A stretch of DNA of 64,000 bases from Gemmatimonadota bacterium (GCA_041390125.1 JAWKQN010000008.1:62001-126000); one strand, 5' to 3'; positions 27,852 through 36,508 are shown, numbered from the stretch's first letter. Notes: a model not told the origin generated them from the letters alone. Translations and numbers: made by a program.

Positions 27852-28679
27852 ATGCGGTTCTCGGAGTTCTTCGGCTGTGAGTGGACGGACCTCGGCGGTG
27901 GACGCTTCCGGGGGACGGTCTTCGACCGGGGCGATCTCAAGTTCATGATCGTCCGCGTGATCGCGCGCCGACCCATGCACGGCTACGAGGTGATGCGGGC
28001 CCTGGAGGAGGAGTCGCGCGGCTGCTACCGCGCCAGCCCGGGCTCGGTCTACCCCACGCTCCAGATGCTCGAGGACGAGGGCTACCTGGCGTCCGACCGC
28101 GTCGAGGGCAAGCGCGTCTACTCCGTCACGCCCGCGGGCGAGGCCTGGCTGGCGGAGCACGACGAGACGGTGCGCCGCATCGAGGAGCGGATCCGGGCTG
28201 CATCGGAGCGCTTCTTCGGCGACGACATGAAGGACCTGGTGGATTCGTTCTCCAAGCTCGCCGAGGAGACCTTCGAGGGCGCCTTCAAGTGGACCGAGGA
28301 CGCGGACTTCATGGGGCACATGAAGGACATCCTGGACTCGGCGTCCACACGGATGGAGGAGGCCCGCCAGGCGGCCCGCGAGGCGAGGAAGGCCGCCCGC
28401 GACGCCAGTCGGGCCGCGCGCGACGCCGCCCGGGAGGCCGCGCGCGGGGCGCGCGACGCCGCCTGGGAAGCCGCGCGCGAGGCGCGGAGCGCCGCGGATC
28501 GGGCCCGCGAGGCCGCGCGGGAGGCCGCCCGGGCGCGCACGGGTGGAACGGAGGCCGCGCAGGCGACCGCGGAAGACCGGTCCGGCGAGGCCGCGGGAAC
28601 GACGGGTCCGGCCGGTGCGGGTCCGGCCGATGCGGGGCCGGAGGGCACCGGCCCCGACAGCACGACCGGGCCGGTCTGA
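27852..28679 (+). CDS. PadR-family regulator with long Ala/Arg-rich tail
   Basis: This is 275 residues. After a 28-residue leader the winged-helix PadR domain runs from about 29 to 110 (LKFMIVRVIARRPMHGYEVM, GSVYPTLQMLEDEGYLASDR, VEGKRVYSVTPAGEAWLAEH). A coiled-coil dimerisation region follows. From about residue 175 to 235 the tail is a repeated AAREARKAARDA-like sequence that resembles histone-H1-type tails, then a Gly/Pro/Thr-rich end. Most PadR proteins have 110 to 190 residues, so the tail is unusual. The start follows GGAGGAGA. It is convergent with msrQ. Confidence 0.9.
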   Translation: MRFSEFFGCEWTDLGGGRFRGTVFDRGDLKFMIVRVIARRPMHGYEVMRALEEESRGCYRASPGSVYPTLQMLEDEGYLASDRVEGKRVYSVTPAGEAWLAEHDETVRRIEERIRAASERFFGDDMKDLVDSFSKLAEETFEGAFKWTEDADFMGHMKDILDSASTRMEEARQAAREARKAARDASRAARDAAREAARGARDAAWEAAREARSAADRAREAAREAARARTGGTEAAQATAEDRSGEAAGTTGPAGAGPADAGPEGTGPDSTTGPV

Positions 28680-28693
28680 CCCGCCCGGGTCAG
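28676..28693. terminator. Palindromic hairpin shared by padR and msrQ ends
   Basis: CTGACCCG and CGGGTCAG (8 bases each) with a 2-base spacer overlap both stop codons: padR TGA at 28677-28679 and the msrQ TGA complement at 28690-28692. With such a small loop the inner pairs would open. It is a likely bidirectional terminator. Confidence 0.5.
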
Positions 28694-29340
28694 GAGCTGG
28701 CGGCCAGCGAGGCCCCGTCCCGCGCACGCGGGGCGGGGCTTCGTGCCGCGGAGCGGCGCCGGAGCCAGAGGCGGGCGCCCATCAGCGCCAGGTAGACCAC
28801 CGCCGCGACCAGCGGCCAGCGGGTGTCGGCCTTCACCTGCCACCAGTAGTGCACGATGACCAGCGGGACGGCCAGGTAGATCAGCCGGTGCAGCGCGCTC
28901 CAGCGGCGGCCCAGGCGGCGGATCCATCCTTTGGTGGAGGTCACGGCCAGGGGCAGCAACAGCAGGAACGCGGCGGTCCCCACCGTGATGTAGGGGCGCT
29001 TGGCCACGTCCTCCAGGATGAAGCCCCAGTCGAAGGTCTGGTCCAGTCCCAGGTAGGTGAGCCAGTGCAGCGTCGCCCAGAAGAACGCGAAGAGCCCGAG
29101 CGGGCGGCGCGCCTTGATCCAGGCATTGCGCCCGGTGAGCCGGCGCAACGGGGTGACCAGCAGCGTGATCAACAGCAGGATCAACGCCCAGTGTCCCGTC
29201 GTCTCGATCAGGGCCTCGATGGGGTTGGCGCCCAGGCCGTCGCGCCGTACGCGCAGCCCGATCAGCGCCGCCGGCAGCAGGCCCACGCCCCACACGACCG
29301 CGCGGACGCCCCAGGCCTCGCGCCGCTCCGACGTCGCCAT
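28690..29340 (-). CDS. msrQ: MsrQ, heme membrane subunit of methionine sulfoxide repair
   Basis: MsrQ passes electrons from the quinone pool to MsrP. The 216-residue protein has about six membrane segments and the family stretches ETTGHWALILLLITLLVTPL, ARRPLGLFAFFWATLHWLTY and RRWSALHRLIYLAVPLVIVHY, which carry the heme-binding histidines. It starts 20 bases after the msrP stop, so the pair is one operon. The quinone route fits the menaquinone genes in this window. Confidence 0.95.
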   Translation of the reverse strand: MATSERREAWGVRAVVWGVGLLPAALIGLRVRRDGLGANPIEALIETTGHWALILLLITLLVTPLRRLTGRNAWIKARRPLGLFAFFWATLHWLTYLGLDQTFDWGFILEDVAKRPYITVGTAAFLLLLPLAVTSTKGWIRRLGRRWSALHRLIYLAVPLVIVHYWWQVKADTRWPLVAAVVYLALMGARLWLRRRSAARSPAPRARDGASLAASS

Positions 29341-29360
29341 GGTGTTCCGGACCGGGCGGA

Positions 29361-30368
29361 TCAGTACAGCCGGCGCGGATCCATGCCCGCGTACAGCTGT
29401 CCGACCTGGTCCGCGTAGCCGTTCAGCATGAGCGTGGGTCGCCGGCGCAGCTCCCCGATGCGACGCTCCCGGGCCTGGCTCCAGCGCGGGTGGTCCACCT
29501 CGGGGTTCACGTTGGCGTAGAAGCCATATTCACGCGAGTTCTGCACCTGCCAGGTGTTGACCGGCTGCTCGGCGGTGAGCTCCATCTTCACGATGGACTT
29601 GACGCCCTTGAAGCCGTACTTCCACGGCACGACCAGCCGGAGCGGCGCGCCGTTCTGGTTCGGCAGATCCTCCCCGTACACACCGGTCACCATCAGCGTG
29701 AGCGGGTGCAGGGCCTCGTCCAGACGCAGACCCTCCACATAGGGCCAATCCAGGATGGGACGGCGCTGGCCCACCATCTCCGACGGACGCACCACGGTCT
29801 CGAAGCGGACGAAGCGCGCGGACGGCGACGGCTGCACCGCCGCGAGGAGGTCCTTCAGCGGCACGCCCCGCCACGGCACCACCATCGACCACGCCTCGAC
29901 GCAGCGGTGACGATAGATGCGGTCCTCCAGGCGCTGGGGCTTCAGGAAGTCCTCGAGGCCGTAGGCACCCGGCTTCTCCACCAATCCCCCCACCTCGAGC
30001 GTCCACGGGCGCGGATTGAACGGTCCGGAGTTCTTGGCGGGATCGTCCTTGCCGGTGCCGAACTCGTAGAAGTTGTTGTATGAGGTGACGTCGTCGTACG
30101 GCGTCAGCTCGTCGCCCAGCTCGTCCTCGAACCCCGCGAAGGCGGCCCGGCCGCTCCGCAACACCGGCTCCTGTCCCTCCCGCAGCAACGGCACGCCGAT
30201 GCCGGCGGGCACCTGCTGCGCCGCGAGCGCGCCGGGCAGGAGCCGGTCCAGGGCCGGGGCACCCACCAGCGCTCCGGCCCCCAGCGCCAGGAAGCGGCGG
30301 CGGTCGAAGTACAGGCGCGCCGGGGTGATCTCCGACGAAGGGATCTCCTTCCGGGTCCGGATCAGCAT
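29361..30368 (-). CDS. msrP: MsrP, molybdopterin methionine sulfoxide reductase
   Basis: MsrP repairs oxidised methionines in periplasmic proteins. The 335-residue product carries a Tat signal (FDRRRFLALGAGALVGAPAL). Cys156 in HRCVEAWSMVVPW is the predicted molybdenum ligand. Family stretches SYNNFYEFGTGKDDPAKN, FNPRPWTLEVGGLVEKPG, NGAPLRLVVPWKYGFKG and EYGFYANVNPEVDHPRWSQA are present. The ATG at 30368 fits the Tat signal, and the open frame further upstream is not family-like. It is followed by msrQ. Confidence 0.96.
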   Translation of the reverse strand: MLIRTRKEIPSSEITPARLYFDRRRFLALGAGALVGAPALDRLLPGALAAQQVPAGIGVPLLREGQEPVLRSGRAAFAGFEDELGDELTPYDDVTSYNNFYEFGTGKDDPAKNSGPFNPRPWTLEVGGLVEKPGAYGLEDFLKPQRLEDRIYRHRCVEAWSMVVPWRGVPLKDLLAAVQPSPSARFVRFETVVRPSEMVGQRRPILDWPYVEGLRLDEALHPLTLMVTGVYGEDLPNQNGAPLRLVVPWKYGFKGVKSIVKMELTAEQPVNTWQVQNSREYGFYANVNPEVDHPRWSQARERRIGELRRRPTLMLNGYADQVGQLYAGMDPRRLY

Positions 30369-30435
30369 GCGGCTCTCGTCCTGGGTTCGGGCGGGCAACG
30401 GATTCGATCGGTTGAACGCGCCACCGCCGTGCAAG

Positions 30436-30501
30436 GTTCCGTCCAGGCGCGGAACGGCGCCGTTCCGGGGCGACCCGTGCGATGCGTCCGTTCCACGGAA
30501 C
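30436..30501. promoter_or_regulatory. Cluster of GGAAC/GTTCC dyads in the msrP-cytochrome gap
   Basis: The 360-base space between msrP and the cytochrome c gene has no gene. Five GTTCC or GGAAC half-sites lie within 66 bases: at 30436, 30451, 30462, 30490 and 30497. Two pairs form perfect or near-perfect dyads: GGAACGGCGCCGTTCC (30451-30466) and GTTCCACGGAAC (30490-30501). This is a candidate shared operator for both divergent units. The regulator is unknown. Confidence 0.45.
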
Positions 30502-30728
30502 AGAGGGCCGTTTCCCGCGCGCGTGCAAGAGCGCATCGGGCAGGCGCGCGCCGGGGCTCCCCACGATCCTGCGCTCCGGAATCCGCGGCGTCGGCGGTGA
30601 TCCCCGCACCGCGCGGGGAACCCCGGTGGGGCTCCACCGGTCCTAGCGTCGGCGCGTGGACGTGCTTGCCCCGGTCTACGCCCCTTCCTAGCGTTCGTCG
30701 TCCCCCGCCACCTGAACCGCAGGATGCC

Positions 30729-31217
30729 ATGACGCTCGTACGCTCCACGCCGACCCTCGCCCGGGTCCTGGCCGCCGGCCTCTCGCTCGGCGCGCTGGCC
30801 TGCGCGTCCTCTTCCGCCGACACCCCCGCGGCCGCGCCCGCACCGTCTTCCGCGCCGCGGGCAGAGCCCGCGGCGGCCGCGCCGGCCCCCGCGGCCTCCG
30901 CGGGCCTCTTCACCCCCGACCAGGCCGACCGCGGCGAGAGCACGTACGACGAATCCTGTGCGGCCTGCCACGCCTCCTCGGAGTTCCAGGGCCGCCAGTT
31001 CGAGTTCGCCTGGGGCCGCCGCACGGTGGGGGATCTCTATCGCCACATCTCCGACAACATGCCGGAGGACAATCCGGGAAGCCTGACCCCGCAACAGTAC
31101 GTGGACGTCGTGGCCTACATCCTGGAGCTGAACGGCTTCCCGCGCGGGGACCGCGAGTTGCCGGCCGACGAGGAGACCTTGAAGATGCACCCGCTCGCGA
31201 ACCCCTCGGGTTCCTGA
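30729..31217 (+). CDS. Lipoprotein mono-heme cytochrome c
   Basis: The 162-residue protein has a lipoprotein signal (SLGALACASS), an Ala/Pro-rich linker, and one cytochrome c domain. Cys77, Cys80 and His81 form CAACH; Met in DNMPEDNPGSLTPQQYVDVV is the likely second heme ligand. The domain end VAYILELNGFPRGDREL is typical of class I cytochromes of dehydrogenases. It starts 23 bases before the flavoenzyme gene, so it is the probable electron acceptor of that enzyme. Confidence 0.92.
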   Translation: MTLVRSTPTLARVLAAGLSLGALACASSSADTPAAAPAPSSAPRAEPAAAAPAPAASAGLFTPDQADRGESTYDESCAACHASSEFQGRQFEFAWGRRTVGDLYRHISDNMPEDNPGSLTPQQYVDVVAYILELNGFPRGDRELPADEETLKMHPLANPSGS

Positions 31218-31240
31218 GCCATCCACCGGGAGAGACGCCC

Positions 31241-32563
31241 GTGCCCCTCGATCGCCGCGACTTCCTCAAGACCGCCACCGCCGGTGCCGGCCTCACCCTG
31301 GCCGGCGCCCGTCCGCGGACGGCGGAGGCGGCGCGCGCACCGCTCGTGCGCGCGGGAGCGGCGTCGGACGTCGCGATCATCGGCGCCGGCTCGTTCGGCG
31401 CGTGGACGGCGCTCCATCTCCAGCGGATGGGTGCGACCGTCAACCTGATCGACCAGTACGGACCGGCCAACTCGCGGTCCACGTCCGGCGGCGAGACGCG
31501 AGGCGTGCGCACCAGCTACGGCGACCGGCCCCAGGGGCTCCAGTGGGGGACATGGGCGGCCGAGGCCATCCGCCGCTGGAAGGCCTGGGACGAGGAGCAC
31601 CGCAAGGACCTGCTCCCGCCGCTCTTCTTCACGACCGGCGACGTGATCCTGCGCAAGGAGATGGAGCCGTTCCTGGAGCAGACGGTCGCCAACTGGAAGG
31701 CGATGGGGCATCCCCACGAGATCATCGACGCCGACGAGGTCCGGCGGCGTTGGCCCGTGATCGCCACCGACGAGATGCAGGTGGCGCTCTACGAGCCCGA
31801 CGCGGGCGTCGTGCGCGCGCGGCGCGCCATCGAGTCGGTGGCGCAGGTGTTCACGCGCGAGGGCGGGACCCTCACCATCGGCAAGGCGTCCCTGGGCCAG
31901 ACGAACGGGCGGACGCTCTCGGAGGTCGTGCTGGACAACGGGGACCGCATCACGGGGGACACGTTCGTGTTCGCGTTGGGCCCGTGGTTCCCGAAGATGT
32001 TCCCGGACACGATGGGCCGGCGCATCCGCGCCACCACCCTGGGGCATGTGCTGTACGTGGCGACGCCCCCGGGCGACCATCGCTACGAATGGCCGCACCT
32101 TCCCAGCTACAACGTGCCGGGCTGCACCGGCTGGCCGGCGCTGCCACCCGACTTCCGCGGGTTCCGCATCCGCGCCGGCGGCCACTCGCACGAGGATCCG
32201 GACACGAGCAGCCGCTGGGTGCCGGAGGAGGCGCAGGAGCGGCCACGCGAGATCCTGCGCACCTACTTCCCGGGTCTCGCCGACCTGCCGTTGAACGAGA
32301 CACGGGCGTGCCACTACGAGGGCAGCATCAGCCGCAACTTCATCGTCGCCCCGCACCCGGACTGGGACAACGTGTGGATGGCGGGCGGTGGCAACGCCGA
32401 GGCCTTCAAGCAGGGGCCCGTCCTGGGGGAGTACATCGCGGGCCGGATCATGGGCACCGAGACGGACCCCGAGCTCATCGAGGCGTTCAAGTACCCGGAG
32501 GAGGAGTACGATCCGGAGGAGGAGCGTCGGCGGGAGGAGGAGCGGCGGCGGCGCGGCGGCTGA
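31241..32563 (+). CDS. Tat-exported FAD-dependent oxidoreductase (sarcosine oxidase-like)
   Basis: This 440-residue protein starts with GTG and has a Tat signal (LDRRDFLKTATAGAG). The FAD-binding fold is VAIIGAGSFGAWTALHLQRMG, followed by DAO-family stretches. TRACHYEGS aligns with the region where monomeric sarcosine oxidases bind FAD covalently to a Cys, so FAD may be covalent here. GGGNAEAFKQGPVLGEYIAG is the C-terminal FAD-binding loop. Substrate is unknown; secondary amines are one possibility. The upstream cytochrome c could accept electrons in place of oxygen. The last 25 residues are an odd run of Glu and Arg. Confidence 0.85.
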   Translation: MPLDRRDFLKTATAGAGLTLAGARPRTAEAARAPLVRAGAASDVAIIGAGSFGAWTALHLQRMGATVNLIDQYGPANSRSTSGGETRGVRTSYGDRPQGLQWGTWAAEAIRRWKAWDEEHRKDLLPPLFFTTGDVILRKEMEPFLEQTVANWKAMGHPHEIIDADEVRRRWPVIATDEMQVALYEPDAGVVRARRAIESVAQVFTREGGTLTIGKASLGQTNGRTLSEVVLDNGDRITGDTFVFALGPWFPKMFPDTMGRRIRATTLGHVLYVATPPGDHRYEWPHLPSYNVPGCTGWPALPPDFRGFRIRAGGHSHEDPDTSSRWVPEEAQERPREILRTYFPGLADLPLNETRACHYEGSISRNFIVAPHPDWDNVWMAGGGNAEAFKQGPVLGEYIAGRIMGTETDPELIEAFKYPEEEYDPEEERRREEERRRRGG

Positions 32564-32663
32564 GCTGCGGCCGGGGTGCGGGACCGCGGAGCGCCCGGAG
32601 CACGGGGGCCCGCCGGGCGGGGGTGCCGATGGGCGCGGCGGCCGGCTCCGATCGTTCGTGCGC

Positions 32664-33056
32664 CTAGCGCACCTCGAGATGGGACATGGACAGCTCGTTC
32701 TCGAGCGTCCAACGTAGCGTCGCTCCCGGCTCCACCGGGACGCCGGGGCTCCGGTAGTCGCGGGTCCCGCCCAGCGGCTGCGCGATGAGCACGATCGCCC
32801 CCTGGCCCACACTCCCCCACGCCACCTCGAACGAGCGCTGCTGCAGGGTCCCCACCATCCCGAGGCGCATCCGCGCCGAGGCGGTGCTCACGTAGATGGT
32901 CATGTCGGCCCAGTTCTGGTTGGCCACCACCACGGCGAAGGTGCCGTCGGGCCGCGCGGAGCCGCTGAACGGATTGTCGCGCGTGGAGCGGTTGCAGGCG
33001 CCGCCGAGGACGAGCACGGTGAGCAGGGCGAGCGTCCGGATGGGAGACGCAGTCAT
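32664..33056 (-). CDS. Small lipoprotein of unknown function
   Basis: The 130-residue protein starts MTASPIRTLALLTVLVLGGACN with lipobox GGAC. The mature region is about 110 residues of alternating strands (FAVVVANQNWADMTIYVSTA, LRWTLENELSMSHLEV). The WADMTIYV and ATLRWTLEN pattern is seen in short secreted proteins of this kind of genome but I cannot name a family. It converges with the flavoenzyme gene. Confidence 0.65.
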   Translation of the reverse strand: MTASPIRTLALLTVLVLGGACNRSTRDNPFSGSARPDGTFAVVVANQNWADMTIYVSTASARMRLGMVGTLQQRSFEVAWGSVGQGAIVLIAQPLGGTRDYRSPGVPVEPGATLRWTLENELSMSHLEVR

Positions 33057-33107
33057 CTGAAGCTTCCTACCGGACCTGTCCGGCGTCCGCAGGGGTTCTC
33101 CGGCCGC

Positions 33108-33125
33108 ACCCCGGGGCCCCGGGGT
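33108..33125. repeat. 18-bp perfect GC palindrome
   Basis: ACCCCGGGGCCCCGGGGT is its own reverse complement. It lies 52 bases upstream of the lipoprotein start at 33056, between it and the hairpin after the DinB gene. It could be an operator or a cruciform-forming site; nothing in the sequence decides. Confidence 0.5.
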
Positions 33126-33152
33126 CGGCTCGCTTGAGCAGTACGGCGCGAC

Positions 33153-33183
33153 CGCCCGCCCATGTCAGGCAGGGGGGCGGGCG
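33153..33183 (-). terminator. Hairpin after the second DinB gene
   Basis: A perfect 9-bp stem (CGCCCGCCC and GGGCGGGCG) with a 13-base loop begins 6 bases past the stop of the leftward DinB gene. Confidence 0.5.
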
Positions 33184-33189
33184 CAGGGC

Positions 33190-33687
33190 CTACCCCTCTC
33201 CGCGCTCCCGGTCGAACAGCACCATGTCCGTGGAGACGCCGGGCCGACCCAGCAGACGCAGCTGCAGGGAGATCTGCCCCCGGTGCCAGGTCCCGTGGTT
33301 GACCACGTGACGCAGCAGCCGCCAGAGCGGCGAGCGGAACGGCTCGCCCCGGGTGTTCTGATACTCCAGAGGGGCCTCGAGGGCGCCGTCGTCCAGGCGC
33401 GCCAGGAAGACGCTGCGCTCGCGCTCCACGTCCCCCAGCCGCCCGCGCAGGTCCGCCACGGTCTCCAGGGTCCACCCGGTGTCCAGGCCGGACGGCGAGC
33501 GGCCCTTCCAGCGCTCCAGCCACACCCATTCGGCCGAGATCAGGTGGACGAGGGTCCCCCGGATCGAGCCGAAGCTGCCGCCCAGGTCGCGGGTGAAGGC
33601 CTCGACGTCCAGGGCCTCCACGGCGTCCAGGATGCGCTCGTTGGCCCAGGCATTGTAGGCGTACAGGTCGTGGACGTGCTCGATCAT
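33190..33687 (-). CDS. DinB family metal-binding protein
   Basis: This 165-residue cytoplasmic protein begins MIEHVHDLYAYNAWANERIL and has the three metal-site histidines in GTLVHLISAEWVWL, LLRHVVNHGTWHRGQI. It matches the DinB/DUF664 four-helix bundle. Family members are metal-dependent and include bacillithiol or mycothiol transferases; the substrate here is unknown. It differs from the DinB lipoprotein at 996 in lacking a signal peptide. It is divergent from kinase 1. Confidence 0.9.
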   Translation of the reverse strand: MIEHVHDLYAYNAWANERILDAVEALDVEAFTRDLGGSFGSIRGTLVHLISAEWVWLERWKGRSPSGLDTGWTLETVADLRGRLGDVERERSVFLARLDDGALEAPLEYQNTRGEPFRSPLWRLLRHVVNHGTWHRGQISLQLRLLGRPGVSTDMVLFDRERGEG

Positions 33688-33810
33688 GGCTCGCGCTGCG
33701 GGAGGGGCTCCGTGCAAGCTATGGTCGGGCCGCGGAGGGACAAGTAGTGTGCAGGCTCGCCCCGTCCCGTCCCCCCGGCCGCGAGCGCGACGTGCGCTCC
33801 CGGAGCCCCC

Positions 33811-36450
33811 ATGGATCGTGAGAGCTGGGCACGGATCCAGCGCATCTTCCACCTGGCGCTCGAGCGGCCGGCCGAGGCGCGCGCGGCCTTCGTCGAGGCC
33901 GAGTGCGCAGCGCACCCCGACGAGGCCGCACGCGTCTTCGCGCTGCTCGCCGAGGACGCAAAGCAGGATCTCCTCATCGACCGTGAGCTCGCCCAGGTGG
34001 CGGGGGCGGTGCTCGATGGATCCGTCCCGCTCCTGACCCACGTGGGGCCCTACCGCGTCCTCCGCGTGCTGGGCCAGGGGGGGATGGGGGTCGTCTACCT
34101 GGGCGAGCGCGAAGACCTCGGCGTGCGCGCGGCCATCAAGGTCCTGCGCGACGCCGCGCTCTCGCCGGCGCGCCGCGAGCGTTTCCGGGCCGAGCAACGG
34201 CTGCTGGCCCAGCTCGTCCATCCCCGCATCGGCCGGCTCTACGACGCCAGCGTCCTGCCCGACGGCACGCCCTATTTCGTGATGGAGTACGTCGAAGGGC
34301 GAGCGCTGGACGTCTACTGCCGTGAGGAAGCGCCTTCGCTCGCAGAGCGCCTCCGCTTGTTCCGCGAGATCTGTGACGCGGTGCGCTTCGCGCACGGCCG
34401 CGCCGTCATCCACCGCGACCTGAAGCCGTCGAATGTGCTCGTCGACGCGTCCGGGGCTCCGATGCTCCTCGACTTCGGGATCGCGAAGCACCTGGATTCG
34501 CTGCAGGGCGCCGAAGCCGTGACGCGCACGGGTCTGCAGCTCATGACCCCCGCCTATGCAGCACCCGAACAGCTCCAGGGAGACGCGGTCGGCGTCTTCA
34601 CCGACGTGTACGCGCTGGGCGCGCTGCTGTACCAGATGCTCACGGGACGGGCGCCCTTCGACCTGGATCGCCTGACGCCGGCGCAGGCGGAGCGGCGGAT
34701 CGTGGAGACGACGCCCTCGCCACCGTCCGGGGACGCGGCTCTTTCGACGCTGGATCGCACCAGCGCGGCGGACCTGGACGTGCTCTGCGCCACGGCCATG
34801 CACCACGATCCGGAGCGACGCTACTCCTCCGTGGAGGCGCTCATCCGCGACGTGGACCACTTCCGCGCGGGCGAAGCGCTGGAGGCCCGTCCGGATACCG
34901 TGGGCTACCGGCTGCGCAAGTTCGCGCGCCGGCGGGCCCGGGAGCTGGCGGTGGCCGGCGCCGTGGTCCTGGGGCTGGCGGGGACGGTGAGCTACTACAC
35001 GCTGCGGCTGGCCCAGGCCCGTGACCGCGCGGTGGCGGAGGCGGAGCGCACGCGCAGGATCCAGACGTTCACCCAGAACCTGTTCGCGGGCGGCGACGAC
35101 GCGGTGGGTCCCTCCGATACCCTGCGCGTGCTCACCTTGTTGGCGCGCGGGGTCCAGGAAGCGCGACTGCTGGCAGACGACCCGGCCCAGCAGGCAGAGA
35201 TGTATCTGACGCTCGGAACCATCCACGCGCAGCTGGGCCGCTATGCCGAGGCCGACACGCTGCTGCAGGCCGCGCTGTCGTGGTGGAGGGAACGCGCGGA
35301 CGCGGAGAGCACTGCCGAGGCGCTGACCGTGCTCGGGGACCTGCGCACCCTCGAAGGCGCGTACGACGAGGCCGACACGTTGTTGGCCGAGGCGCTGCGG
35401 CTGCGGCAGGCGCAGGGCGTGCCGGATCCCGTGCGCGTCGCGCTCACCCGGGCAGCCCTGGGTCGAGCGCTGGAGGGGCGGGGCGAATACGACGCAGCGA
35501 TCGCCCACCTGGACGATGCGGTGGCAACTTTGGAGCGCCTGGCGCCGTCCAGCCCGGACCTCTCGGACGCGCTGGGCGCGCTCGCCAACACCCACTTCTA
35601 TGCGGGCGACCTCGATGCGTCGGATTCGGTCAACCTGCGCGCGCTGGCCCTCGATCGGCGCCTGCACGGGGAGCGACATCCCACCGTGGCGGATGGGCTG
35701 ATCAACCTGGCCGTGGCGGAGTTCCAGCGCGGACGCTACGCGGAGGGGGAGCCCCTGCTGCGCGATGCCGTCGGCATCTTCGAGAGCTATCACGGACCCG
35801 AGCACCCGCAGACCGCATCGGCGCTGCGCATGCTCGGCCAGAACCTCATCTACCAGGGGCGCCTGGGCGAAGCCGAGCCCCTGCTACGGCGTGCGCTCGC
35901 GGTGGGCGAGCGCGCGCTGCCCGCGAATCACCCCCGCCTGGCCAACACCCTCGGAGACCTGGCCTACATCGATCTGCAGAACGGCCGCTACGACGAGGCC
36001 GTGGCCTCCTACCGCCGCATCGTCGACATCTACCGGGCCACGAACGGAGAGCGGCACTACTTCGTGGCGATCGGGCTGTCCAACCTGGCGAACGCCCTCA
36101 TGGAAGGCGGTCGCCATGCGGAAGCGGCGGAGATGTTCAGCGACGTGGTGCAGCGCATGACGGAGACACGCGGCGCCGACCACCTCGACACCGGCATCGC
36201 CCGCATCAAGCTCGGGCACGCCCTCCTGGGGCTGGCGCGCGTGGACAGCGCGGAGGTCGAGCTCCGGGCCGGATACGACCTGGTGTCCGCCGCGTCGGCG
36301 CCGACCGTCTCCTGGCTCCGCGCGGCCCGGCGCGATCTGGTGGACGTGTATACCGCCCTGGGACGCCCCGACGAGGCGGAGCGCTTCCGCGCGGAGCAGG
36401 CGCAGCTGGACGCCGCCGCCGCGAACGCTGCGAACGGGAGTGGGGGGTAG
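33811..36450 (+). CDS. Transmembrane serine/threonine kinase with TPR tail
   Basis: This 879-residue protein has four parts. A helical leader of about 75 residues comes first. A kinase domain from about 78 to 345 keeps all key residues: GQGGMGVVYLG, Lys110 in AAIKVLR, HRDLKPSN with Asp203, and DFG at 221. A membrane helix follows near residue 372 to 392 (ELAVAGAVVLGLAGTVSYYTL). TPR repeats run from about 440 to 860. The topology puts the TPR sensor outside the membrane, a layout common in Gemmatimonadota and Acidobacteria. A near-identical layout is encoded at 60478-63126. Targets are unknown. Confidence 0.93.
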   Translation: MDRESWARIQRIFHLALERPAEARAAFVEAECAAHPDEAARVFALLAEDAKQDLLIDRELAQVAGAVLDGSVPLLTHVGPYRVLRVLGQGGMGVVYLGEREDLGVRAAIKVLRDAALSPARRERFRAEQRLLAQLVHPRIGRLYDASVLPDGTPYFVMEYVEGRALDVYCREEAPSLAERLRLFREICDAVRFAHGRAVIHRDLKPSNVLVDASGAPMLLDFGIAKHLDSLQGAEAVTRTGLQLMTPAYAAPEQLQGDAVGVFTDVYALGALLYQMLTGRAPFDLDRLTPAQAERRIVETTPSPPSGDAALSTLDRTSAADLDVLCATAMHHDPERRYSSVEALIRDVDHFRAGEALEARPDTVGYRLRKFARRRARELAVAGAVVLGLAGTVSYYTLRLAQARDRAVAEAERTRRIQTFTQNLFAGGDDAVGPSDTLRVLTLLARGVQEARLLADDPAQQAEMYLTLGTIHAQLGRYAEADTLLQAALSWWRERADAESTAEALTVLGDLRTLEGAYDEADTLLAEALRLRQAQGVPDPVRVALTRAALGRALEGRGEYDAAIAHLDDAVATLERLAPSSPDLSDALGALANTHFYAGDLDASDSVNLRALALDRRLHGERHPTVADGLINLAVAEFQRGRYAEGEPLLRDAVGIFESYHGPEHPQTASALRMLGQNLIYQGRLGEAEPLLRRALAVGERALPANHPRLANTLGDLAYIDLQNGRYDEAVASYRRIVDIYRATNGERHYFVAIGLSNLANALMEGGRHAEAAEMFSDVVQRMTETRGADHLDTGIARIKLGHALLGLARVDSAEVELRAGYDLVSAASAPTVSWLRAARRDLVDVYTALGRPDEAERFRAEQAQLDAAAANAANGSGG

Positions 36451-36508
36451 CGCGCCGGCGGAGTGAGGGCTCCGGACCGGACCTGCATCCCCCCCGACTC
36501 CCGTTCGC
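36430..36508. terminator. Long inverted repeat between convergent genes
   Basis: The arms GCGAACGGGAGT (36430-36441) and ACTCCCGTTCGC (36497-36508) are perfect 12-bp complements. They extend inward as GGGGGG against CCCCCC with one bulged G. The loop is about 41 bases. The left arm covers the last codons of kinase 1 and the right arm ends next to the stop of the facing lipoprotein gene. Confidence 0.6.

Noticed and set aside
33108..33125. Terminator call for the 18-bp GC palindrome
   Set aside because: It has no loop and lies upstream of a gene start, so it is listed only as a palindrome.
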